Assembly (NCBI GenBank): GCA_003562535.1 | Contig: PWUP01000220.1 | Coordinates: forward strand, 1-5,792 | Source: Gammaproteobacteria bacterium | Lineage (GTDB): Bacteria > Pseudomonadota > Gammaproteobacteria > Competibacterales > Competibacteraceae | Direction of reading: 5' to 3' | Length of the DNA stretch: 5,792 nt | In this document: positions 1 through 5,149 of the stretch, in pieces | Layout: the number at the start of each line of letters is the position of its first letter | How positions within the stretch are numbered: the stretch's first letter is position 1 | The notes under the pieces: model-generated | Database searches by the model: none | The model's input: only the letters and a program-made list of their open reading frames with translations | Told to the model about the DNA's origin: nothing | Position numbers and translations under genes: made by a program

Positions 1-295
1 ACATTTCCAGCCAGTCGCGATACGGGTTACCCTCTAGCCGTGTGGCCGGATGAGCCATACGCTCCCGCCCAATTTCCGCATACCCCATGACACAAGGAGC
101 CAGCGCCACCAGCAGGTCGAGAGCGTCACCGGCCATGCCGCGTTCTAGCACATAACGGGTATAGGCCATATTGGCATTAGCCTCTGGGGTCTGTTCCAGT
201 TGAGCCTGGCTGATGCCCCAACGCTGGCAATACTTGATGTGTAAGCTCATTTCATAGTCGATCAGTCCCTGTAGTACACCAACCGAGAAAATAGA
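1..295 (-). pseudogene. tenA: TenA/thiaminase II family, N-terminally truncated fragment (also cut by window edge)
   Basis: The minus strand encodes 98 residues in one frame that match the middle and C-terminal part of TenA, the aminopyrimidine aminohydrolase of thiamine salvage. Visible are the helix with YEMSLH, the family-like stretch TPEANANMAYTRYVLERG, and VALAPCVMGYAEIG, whose Cys (fragment residue 68) aligns with the nucleophilic Cys135 of B. subtilis TenA; then EGNPYRDWLEM at the edge. A complete TenA of about 220 residues has roughly 70 to 80 residues before this point, including the conserved QDY region. Here the frame instead meets the TGA of the DCC gene (296-298). The DCC coding sequence fills the space where the N-terminus should be, so it is lost rather than frameshifted. 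The first in-frame ATG (248-250) lies inside the first retained helix and has no good ribosome binding site. I read this as a broken gene; a misassembly is the main alternative. Family assignment is confident, pseudogene status less so. Confidence 0.75.
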
Positions 296-727
296 TCAAG
301 GTTGCTCATGGTTTACAGTGTCCGTCAGGTGGAGAAAACGCTTGCGCACAGTCTGCGATGGTACCATGCATGTTGCTCGCTGACCAAAGAGCTGATAACG
401 GTTGCGGGCGATTAATCTATACCCATAATCTCTGATTGATTTTGGTATAAATTTAAACAGATTAAGTAGATACCACCAACCGCTCAGCTCCTTGGCAATC
501 TCAAACACCGCATCTGAATACATAAAACACTGATTATCCTTGATGAGTAGCACCGTATCCCCGCCTACGTTCTGTACTTCATGCTGCGCCATGAGTTCAT
601 GAGCCAGAGCGCTGTGCATGGGTATAAACGCGAACTTACCTTGTGGGTCGCGGTTAATGATGAATTGCACCGAGGCATTACAGAGGTTACACACTCCATC
701 AAAAATGACGATAGACGGGTTATTCAT
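296..727 (-). CDS. DCC family (DUF393/YuxK-like) thiol-disulfide oxidoreductase-like protein
   Basis: A 143-residue protein starting MNNPSIVIFDGVCNLC. It carries the family signature D10-x-x-C13-x-x-C16 right after the first beta strand, then NASVQFIINRD, a central VLLIKD strand, and the typical C-terminal block IARNRYQLFGQRATCMVP. Length and layout are those of a complete DCC protein, a small thioredoxin-like family presumed to handle thiol/disulfide chemistry in the cytoplasm; the reaction of most members is unproven. The frame is open upstream to 859, but those 44 codons only translate REP repeats, and homology begins at the ATG at 725-727, so I start there. No Shine-Dalgarno sequence precedes it. 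The ATG overlaps the TAA of the RAYT frame (720-722), so translation may be coupled. Its TGA stop is followed in the same frame by the TenA fragment. Confidence 0.88.
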   Translation of the reverse strand: MNNPSIVIFDGVCNLCNASVQFIINRDPQGKFAFIPMHSALAHELMAQHEVQNVGGDTVLLIKDNQCFMYSDAVFEIAKELSGWWYLLNLFKFIPKSIRDYGYRLIARNRYQLFGQRATCMVPSQTVRKRFLHLTDTVNHEQP

Positions 728-1646
728 CAGCCGAGGTGCTTTGCCAGTGGGCGTTTGACGAACGAGACTTGGGAGCGCCGACGTCCCTGTCGGCAGTCGG
801 CAAGAAAAATGCCGACGAGGACGTCGGCGCTCCCAGCGTTCCCACATCCTCGTCGGCACTTTTGTTATTGCCGACGAGGACGTCGGCGTTCCCGGGAAAA
901 GCGCTTGACCACCGCCATGCTTCGGCAGTGTGACAGAGTCCGGCTTTCACGGGGTTCTGATGGATGTAATCGGTAACGCTTTGGTAATGCCTGGCGTTTC
1001 GAATGTAGCGATCCCAATACTCCCGCATCCACAGTTTGTCGGAGCTTGGTATATTCAGCCCGAGCGCTTTGTTCTGCCGCAATACCCAGCGGGCGGTATA
1101 CGATTTCCACCCCTGCACAATGCTGGCGAGATCCGTCAATGGCTCGACCAGCACATGAACATGGTTAGGCATGATGCACCAAGCATGAAGGTGGTAGCGC
1201 TCGCCATGGAAATGCAGGAAAGAGTTCTGGACATACCGAGCAACATCGGGGTGTGCGAGCGCACAACAACCCATTCCGGCGTCAAGCCATGCTTCGATGC
1301 GTTTGCGTCGCTCAATCCCCCGCCGCTGTTCGGGGATACGCTCCAGTTCCTTCTGAAGCTCGGCTAGCTTTGAGTGCGGAAGACTGTCGGCAAGGCGGAA
1401 GGTGATGGACTGAATGAGCTGCGGGACGTCACAATGAGGCAGATAGCCCCGCGAATACCACCCTTTGGGAACGCCAACGTCCTCGTTGGCATTTTTCCTA
1501 TTGCCGGCGGGGACGCCGGCGCTCCCGGGGACGTCGGCATTCTCGTTGGCATTCTTGGGAGCGCCAACGTCCTCGTTGGCATTTTTCCTACTGCCGGCGG
1601 GGACGCCGGCGCTCCCGGGGAAGTCGGCGCTCTCGGCAACAGCCAT
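720..1646 (-). CDS. REP-associated tyrosine transposase (RAYT, Y1/HUH family) with REP-encoded N- and C-terminal extensions
   Basis: A 308-residue frame. The recognisable RAYT core spans about residues 62-250, from GWYSRGYLPH to WRWSSA. It shows the metal-binding HUH pair H162-V-H164 in CIMPNHVHVLVEP, and the motif DYIHQNPVKAGL with Y227 as the likely nucleophilic tyrosine. RAYTs are single-strand DNA nucleases of the Y1 transposase fold that bind and cut REP hairpins, and they are domesticated or self-mobile relatives of IS200/IS605 TnpA. Residues 1-61 are translated REP repeats (two copies of GSAGVPAG and three NANE units), and residues 251-308 are largely translated repeats too. I find no in-frame ATG, GTG or TTG between the ATG at 1644-1646 and M125 (inside the core), so the repeats must be translated if this start is used. 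No ribosome binding site is visible; the ATG lies 3 nt after the uspA stop. The core is convincing; the exact ends are uncertain. Confidence 0.85.
   Translation of the reverse strand: MAVAESADFPGSAGVPAGSRKNANEDVGAPKNANENADVPGSAGVPAGNRKNANEDVGVPKGWYSRGYLPHCDVPQLIQSITFRLADSLPHSKLAELQKELERIPEQRRGIERRKRIEAWLDAGMGCCALAHPDVARYVQNSFLHFHGERYHLHAWCIMPNHVHVLVEPLTDLASIVQGWKSYTARWVLRQNKALGLNIPSSDKLWMREYWDRYIRNARHYQSVTDYIHQNPVKAGLCHTAEAWRWSSAFPGNADVLVGNNKSADEDVGTLGAPTSSSAFFLPTADRDVGAPKSRSSNAHWQSTSADE
771..834. repeat. BIME-like pair of inverted REP elements, left (downstream) side of the RAYT gene
   Basis: Two 24-nt arms, 771-794 and 811-834, are inverted copies matching at 22 of 24 positions, separated by a 16-nt loop. 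Each arm contains its own hairpin with stem gccgac/gtcggc (777-794 and 811-828) and ends outside in ggagcg/cgctcc. A palindrome inside a larger inverted pair is the usual build of a bacterial interspersed mosaic element, the substrate class of RAYT proteins. It lies within the 3' end of the RAYT reading frame and upstream of the DCC start. Confidence 0.85.
838..893. repeat. Second BIME-like REP pair, one arm degraded
   Basis: The right arm has an intact hairpin (870-887, stem gccgac/gtcggc) followed by gttccc. The left arm keeps only cctcgtcggc (848-857); its other half, tcccac (840-845), no longer pairs. The loop is AT-rich (acttttgttatt). It belongs to the same repeat family as 771-834 and appears to be an older or recombined copy. 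Confidence 0.75.
1467..1530. repeat. 64-bp REP/BIME unit, copy 1, upstream side of the RAYT gene
   Basis: This unit holds two hairpins: stem gccaac/gttggc at 1473-1490 and stem gccggc/gccggc at 1503-1520, joined by an AT-rich linker (atttttcctatt) and ended by gctcccgggg. It is repeated at 1557-1620 with only two differences (1471 a versus 1561 g; 1501 t versus 1591 c). The period of 90 bp is a multiple of three, which keeps the RAYT frame open. Confidence 0.9.
1557..1620. repeat. 64-bp REP/BIME unit, copy 2
   Basis: A direct copy of 1467-1530, identical at 62 of 64 positions, with hairpins at 1563-1580 and 1593-1610. The 26-bp stretch between the copies (1531-1556) and the stretch after this one (1621-1634) both hold repeat half-sites (gtcggc, ctcg), so the array looks built by slippage or unequal exchange of a composite unit. 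Confidence 0.9.
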
Positions 1647-1648
1647 CA

Positions 1649-1665
1649 GTTAATGGGACATTAAC
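1649..1665. other. Short inverted repeat across the uspA stop codon
   Basis: Arms gttaatg (1649-1655) and cattaac (1659-1665) pair perfectly around a 3-nt loop and contain the uspA TAA. No T-run follows on the minus strand, so it is not a convincing intrinsic terminator. It could slow termination or re-initiation just before the RAYT ATG at 1646, or be chance. Confidence 0.3.
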
Positions 1666-2474
1666 ACTGGCACGGTCATGTGTTGCAATAGGTGTCGGGT
1701 CACTCCACCGAATACCGTCTCACGCCAACGCTGGTGACCGTAAGCCCCTAAGACTAACAAGTCGATATTTTCATCAGCCGCCCGTGATAGCAAGGCGTCA
1801 CCGACTTCAATATCGCGGGCGACCACATGCGCTGGGTGAACCTTAACCCCGTGGCGTTGGAGATGGCGACAAATATCGGCGGTTGGCGCTTCACCATCCT
1901 TCGCCTTGGGATTCACCATAACCACTTGAACCTGATCAGCCGCTTTCAGTAAAGGCAGGGCATCATGAACCGCCCGCACGGTTTCGCGGGTATTTTTCCA
2001 CGCCAGCATAATCCGTCGCCCGATGGGAGCTTGCAGACCAATGTAAGGGATAATTAATACCGGTCGGGCACTGCTGAGCAGCATTTGATCTTCCAGCTCA
2101 CTGTCTGGATCTAGGATACCGCCCTCCTCGGCCTGACCAATGACCACCACATCGGTGTAACGCGCATGAGCAATTAACACTTGATCCACATAGCCGGTTT
2201 GGCAGCGCCACTCTACAGGGCAACGGGCTTCAGCCGTTAAACGAGTGAACAAAGCTTGAGCTTGCTCGGCCTCTTTTTGAGCTTCAACGGCTTGACGCTC
2301 CAAGATTTCTGCGGGTATATGGATTTCTGCGTAACTGGGAACAAAATACTGTGGAATCACGTACAGCCCAGTTAAATGCGCTTCATAGGTTGTTGCCAGT
2401 GTTAACGCAGCTTCAACCCGTGCGGTGCTAGTGTGGTTATTATCCACATGAACTAAAATATCTTTCAGCGACAT
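1650..2474 (-). CDS. Universal stress protein, tandem UspA domains
   Basis: A 274-residue cytoplasmic protein with two Usp (Rossmann-like) domains. Domain 1, about residues 1-145, begins KDILVHVDNN, where the Asp after the first strand is the usual adenine-side residue; it ends VVVIGQ...ARPVLIIPY but lacks the glycine-rich nucleotide motif. Domain 2, about 150-274, begins IMLAWKNTRETVRAVHDALP and ends VLGAYGHQRWRETVFGGVTRHLL...TVPVLMSH. This resembles G-2x-G-9x-G-S/T, but with Gly in place of the Ser/Thr that directly follows the last Gly, so ATP binding cannot be assumed. Members support survival in growth arrest, energy or oxygen limitation; the precise role here is unknown. The start is fixed by a strong upstream ribosome binding site. 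It follows the receiver-only gene by 56 nt and may be in its transcript. The RAYT frame starts 3 nt after its stop. Confidence 0.93.
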   Translation of the reverse strand: MSLKDILVHVDNNHTSTARVEAALTLATTYEAHLTGLYVIPQYFVPSYAEIHIPAEILERQAVEAQKEAEQAQALFTRLTAEARCPVEWRCQTGYVDQVLIAHARYTDVVVIGQAEEGGILDPDSELEDQMLLSSARPVLIIPYIGLQAPIGRRIMLAWKNTRETVRAVHDALPLLKAADQVQVVMVNPKAKDGEAPTADICRHLQRHGVKVHPAHVVARDIEVGDALLSRAADENIDLLVLGAYGHQRWRETVFGGVTRHLLQHMTVPVLMSH

Positions 2475-2480
2475 GACCCG

Positions 2481-2488
2481 CCCTCCTT
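2481..2488 (-). promoter_or_regulatory. Ribosome binding site of the tandem usp gene
   Basis: The minus strand reads AAGGAGGG, 6 nt before the ATG at 2472-2474. It is the strongest Shine-Dalgarno match among the genes of this window and supports the MSLKDI start. Most neighbouring genes have weak or absent sites, so this gene is likely translated well relative to them. Confidence 0.85.
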
Positions 2489-2530
2489 ATAACTGCTGAC
2501 CCACACTGCGGCGCTGGTCTATTCCGCCCT

Positions 2531-2935
2531 TCAAACTGAGGCCTGAGCACAGGCTAGAGCCTGACGGACCCGCGCACGCAGAATACGATCCACAAACGGT
2601 TTATCGATAAAATCCATAGCCCCCGAGCGCATCGCTCGCACAGCCATGGGCACATCACTAAAGCTCGCTAGCATAATCACCGGGAGACGAATATCCCGCT
2701 CATGCAGTTGCTCCAGTAATTCCAATCCGCTGATGCCGGGCAAGTTAACCTCGACAATCAAGCAGCCACTGGCCTCAAGCGGCAATCCGGCCAAAAATGC
2801 CTCAGCATCCGGGTAAACACGGACACGGTAGGCCATTCCCCGGAGCAGCACTTGAATGCTTTCACAAACAGCCGTGTCACTGTCCACAACGTGGACAACA
2901 GGCTCAACGGAGGTTGTCTGGCAGCACTTTTCCAT
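2531..2935 (-). CDS. Stand-alone receiver domain protein, phospho-acceptor Asp replaced by Glu
   Basis: A 134-residue protein that is a single receiver domain with no output domain. The acidic pair is present (D18, D20 in VVDSD) and so is the conserved Lys (K112 in DKPF). The residue aligned with the phosphorylated Asp is Glu: LIVEVNLPGISG has E62 (GAG, 2750-2752) where the neighbouring FixJ has LDVRMPGMSG. The switch Thr is also missing (A90 in VIMLASFSD against VIVITGHGD). DVPMAV and KPF are shared with the neighbour, suggesting duplication of the FixJ receiver followed by loss of the LuxR domain; no HTH remnant lies downstream. By family knowledge it cannot use the normal phosphorylation chemistry and may act as a constitutive, phosphomimic or competitor receiver. 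No clear ribosome binding site precedes the ATG. Family certain, function unknown. Confidence 0.9.
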   Translation of the reverse strand: MEKCCQTTSVEPVVHVVDSDTAVCESIQVLLRGMAYRVRVYPDAEAFLAGLPLEASGCLIVEVNLPGISGLELLEQLHERDIRLPVIMLASFSDVPMAVRAMRSGAMDFIDKPFVDRILRARVRQALACAQASV

Positions 2936-2970
2936 GGGCTATAGCATGGCGCAGATGCCCTAAGGCGTGT

Positions 2971-2984
2971 TTGACTTCGATCAA
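2971..2984. promoter_or_regulatory. FNR/ANR (CRP-FNR family) box-like site
   Basis: The sequence ttgac-ttcg-atcaa matches the FNR/ANR/FixK consensus TTGAT-N4-ATCAA at 9 of 10 defined positions. It lies in the only sizeable gap of the regulatory cluster (2936-3020), between the fixJ-like stop and the receiver-only start, about 42 nt from that ATG. No good -10 element follows at the expected distance, and the best TATA-like run (minus-strand TATAGC, 2938-2943) is too close to the ATG. I treat it as a candidate for oxygen-dependent control of the receiver-only and usp genes. Confidence 0.35.
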
Positions 2985-3020
2985 TTTGACCGTAAACGGG
3001 TCTTATCGTGCTATTTTATT

Positions 3021-3632
3021 TCAGCGTACCTGCATCACCATTTGGACGAGATTGGCTAAGGACTGAGCTTGCATCTTGCCCATGATACGGGCGCGGTGAA
3101 TCTCCACCGTGCGCTGACTTAACGATAATTCTGAGGCGATGACCTTATTGGCCTTACCCTCGACCACCGCCGTCAGAACCTGCGACTCACGCGGGGTGAG
3201 TTCGGCAAGACGCTGGCGGATGATGTCCTGATCGCGCCGCGCTTGTTGCTGAGTGGCCGCTTGCTCTAAGGCGTATTGAATCCGCTCCAATAGCGCTTGG
3301 TCACGAAACGGTTTTTGTAAAAAATCGATGGCTCCAAGCTTCATGGCCTCCACCGCCATAGGTACATCACCATGACCGGTAATCACAATCACTGGCAAAG
3401 CCGCTTCCTGCTCATATAAGCGTTGCAGCACTTCCATGCCACTCATGCCTGGCATGCGCACGTCCAACACCACACAACCGCAGCACTCATGCCCAGCACA
3501 GTGCTCCAGAAAAGCCTGGGCCGACTCAAAGACCCGCACTGACTGGCCTACGGAGGCTAATAAATACGCCAAGGCGTCACGAACGGCGGCGTCATCGTCA
3601 ACAATATAGACGTGTTGTATCCCTTCAGACAT
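3021..3632 (-). CDS. FixJ-family (NarL/LuxR-type) response regulator
   Basis: A 203-residue regulator. The N-terminal receiver is canonical. Numbering from the ATG: acidic pair D12/D13 (VDDD), phospho-acceptor D57 in VVLDVRMPGMSG, switch T85 in VIVITGHGDVPMAVEAM and K107 in QKPF. A glutamine-rich linker (about 122-140) leads to a LuxR-type helix-turn-helix (about 144-203), with LTPRESQVL and the recognition region SLSQRTVEIHRARIMGKM. On phosphorylation by its kinase such proteins dimerise and bind promoters. The ATG at 3630-3632 overlaps the kinase stop by 8 nt, the mark of a coupled kinase-regulator pair; a GTG one codon upstream (3633-3635) is an equally possible start. It is the evident partner of the kinase gene just upstream. 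Targets are unknown; the following receiver-only and usp genes are reasonable candidates. Confidence 0.95.
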   Translation of the reverse strand: MSEGIQHVYIVDDDAAVRDALAYLLASVGQSVRVFESAQAFLEHCAGHECCGCVVLDVRMPGMSGMEVLQRLYEQEAALPVIVITGHGDVPMAVEAMKLGAIDFLQKPFRDQALLERIQYALEQAATQQQARRDQDIIRQRLAELTPRESQVLTAVVEGKANKVIASELSLSQRTVEIHRARIMGKMQAQSLANLVQMVMQVR

Positions 3633-4740
3633 CACCGTTATCCAGTGCTAAAGGCAGGGTAAAATACAATGCCGCACCTTGGTCAAGCTTAGGGGCAACG
3701 CCTAAACGCCCGCCATGAGAGACCACGATTGAACGGCTGATGGACAAACCCAGTCCGATACCTTGGGGTTTAGTGGTAAAAAATGGGGTGAACAGTTGAT
3801 TAGACAAAGACTCAGGAATACCCCGACCCTGATCACTCACCCGTACTTCGGCGTAATCATCATCTAAGCGCTGGGTAGTGATGGTCAGCACTCCCGTGTC
3901 GATACCGGCTTCTAGCATGGCATCAAAGCCATTACGAATCAGATTAATCACGACTTGCTGGATTTGAATGGGATCCACCACCACAGGCAGGGGCTGCTCG
4001 GCCACACGCATACGGATATGGAAACGGTGCAAACGAGCATCGGCTTCGGTCAGCACCTGAGTGTCTTGCACCAGACGATTGAGTTCACACAGTTCACGAT
4101 GGCTGTCGCGCCGCCGGATCATGCCGCGCAAGCGTTGAATCACCTGACCGGCGCGTTGGGCTTGGTGATTAATCTTGTCGAGCAGCTCAGCCGTATCGGT
4201 ATCGGTAGGCGCTAATAGACGCCGACCCGCTTGGGCATAGGCCGCTATCGCCGTCAAGGGCTGATTGATCTCATGCGCAATACCGGCGGCGAGTTCACCC
4301 ATGGTACTCAAGCGCCCCACATGCACTAGGCGCTCACATTGGTGGTACACGGCTTGCGCTGCGGCGACGCTATTGGAGTCTGGCGGCTTATGATCAGCCA
4401 CACAACGCAGCAACAGCAGCCGTTGTCCTACTGGAGTCTGCTCTTGGTCGATCAATAACTGACCCTCGCACAGCATATACACCGCCGGTTTTACCCCAGT
4501 AAAGCACAGCCGAGCTTGCACGGCGGCTGTACTGTGGACACAGGCATGCAGAAACCGGGCGACTGCGTTCTGCTCTTCCCCCGTACAGTCGTGCAAGGTC
4601 AGAGCCAGCGGGTGCGAGTCAGCGACACCCAACAAGGTGCAGCCCGCGGCATTAGCGGCGTGCACCTGCCCTTGTTCGGAGACTAATAACAGCGGTTCGG
4701 GAAAACAGTGGGCAAAACGGCGAAACTGATTAGGCAGCAT
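3625..4740 (-). CDS. Soluble PAS-type sensor histidine kinase (FixL/NtrB-like)
   Basis: A 371-residue kinase with no membrane segment, so it senses a cytoplasmic signal. Residues of about 5-115 look like a PAS fold (PEPLLLVSEQGQVHAANAAG). A helix with VGRLSTMGELAAGIAHEINQPL gives the phosphorylated H156, followed by the dimerisation hairpin. The ATPase domain has the N box (NLIRNGFDAM, N270), G1 (DQGRGIP, D303), F box (LFTPFFTTK) and G2 (GIGLGLSIS). It should phosphorylate the FixJ-type regulator encoded next, whose start overlaps its stop. The input part is cysteine-rich: C12, C34, C52, C67, C79, C91, C113, C135, against one Cys (C218) in the rest. I see no clear FixL haem-PAS signature, so oxygen sensing by haem is not supported. 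TAA lies two codons before the ATG, fixing it as the first possible ATG; no ribosome binding site is visible. Confidence 0.94.
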   Translation of the reverse strand: MLPNQFRRFAHCFPEPLLLVSEQGQVHAANAAGCTLLGVADSHPLALTLHDCTGEEQNAVARFLHACVHSTAAVQARLCFTGVKPAVYMLCEGQLLIDQEQTPVGQRLLLLRCVADHKPPDSNSVAAAQAVYHQCERLVHVGRLSTMGELAAGIAHEINQPLTAIAAYAQAGRRLLAPTDTDTAELLDKINHQAQRAGQVIQRLRGMIRRRDSHRELCELNRLVQDTQVLTEADARLHRFHIRMRVAEQPLPVVVDPIQIQQVVINLIRNGFDAMLEAGIDTGVLTITTQRLDDDYAEVRVSDQGRGIPESLSNQLFTPFFTTKPQGIGLGLSISRSIVVSHGGRLGVAPKLDQGAALYFTLPLALDNGDV

Positions 4741-4768
4741 GGAGCATTACATTCGCAATCCGAACACC

Positions 4769-5143
4769 TTAAAAATCAAAATCGAAAATATTATCCACAG
4801 GGGCATGCTCACGTTGTGGCCGATCTAAACCCAAATGCACCCGTTTTTGCCGTTCCTGCAAACGTCGCTCAAAATGGCCGCTGTCCAACGGCTCGGCTGA
4901 GCGTTCAGTCAAGCCCGGCCACATTCCTGGCCCGGCATACCCCGTAGGACGCATAACCGGCAGCGGTTGCACTGTGAGTGCTACGGCCTGATCACTCTCG
5001 GGAGGCGATTCGTACTCCAAAGTATCCGGTGGTTCCGGCACGGGCTGCAACCCATCCACGGGTTCCGATGGAGCGGTCGGGGTAGCACAGGCCGCTAGCA
5101 GACTTAGACTGATCAGCCCGACGGTATAACGCATGATACGCAT
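4769..5143 (-). CDS. Small predicted lipoprotein of unknown function
   Basis: A 124-residue protein starting MRIMRYTVGLISLSLLAAC. The short basic N-terminus, hydrophobic stretch and lipobox L-A-A-C (Cys19) mark a signal peptidase II lipoprotein; Ala after the Cys fits outer-membrane sorting by Lol. The mature part (about 106 residues) starts with a Pro/Glu-rich low-complexity stretch (about 21-48), then a basic section with HFERRLQERQKR, and ends in the acidic-aromatic tail NIFDFDF. I recognise no family. The frame also has an ATG at 5153-5155, but GGAG lies 6 nt before the ATG at 5141-5143, which gives a better signal peptide start. It lies 19 nt after gshA and 28 nt before the kinase, so probably in one operon. 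A signal-related role with the kinase is possible, but nothing in the sequence proves it. Confidence 0.8.
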   Translation of the reverse strand: MRIMRYTVGLISLSLLAACATPTAPSEPVDGLQPVPEPPDTLEYESPPESDQAVALTVQPLPVMRPTGYAGPGMWPGLTERSAEPLDSGHFERRLQERQKRVHLGLDRPQREHAPVDNIFDFDF

Positions 5144-5149
5144 AATCGA

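Noticed and set aside
728..859. Upstream extension of the DCC gene to an ATG at 859
   Set aside because: The extra 44 residues are mainly repeat translation (RRRPRR type) and DCC homology begins at MNNPSIV.
736..1367. Open frames 736-933 plus, 865-1110 minus and 930-1367 plus
   Set aside because: They overlap the RAYT core in other frames and show no recognisable domain; the HUH and Tyr motifs identify the true frame.
1467..1620. CRISPR-like array
   Set aside because: There are only two units, each containing internal hairpins, the intervening stretch is itself repeat half-sites, and there are no cas genes; the RAYT context explains them as REP/BIME.
1364..1664. Short open frames on both strands (1364-1639 minus, 1374-1664 plus, 1465-1653 plus) giving peptides rich in AGTPALP and NVLVGIF
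   Set aside because: They are translations of the REP repeats, which lack stops in most frames; such peptides are commonly misannotated.
2475..2530. Promoter before usp based on minus-strand TATAAG near 2485
   Set aside because: The hexamer overlaps the ribosome binding site, so a transcript from it would lack that site; no -35 element fits.
2881..2897. Perfect inverted repeat tgtccac-aac-gtggaca
   Set aside because: It lies within the receiver-only gene and follows from Val/His/Asp codons (VVHVVDS); no T-run or promoter nearby, so no function claimed.
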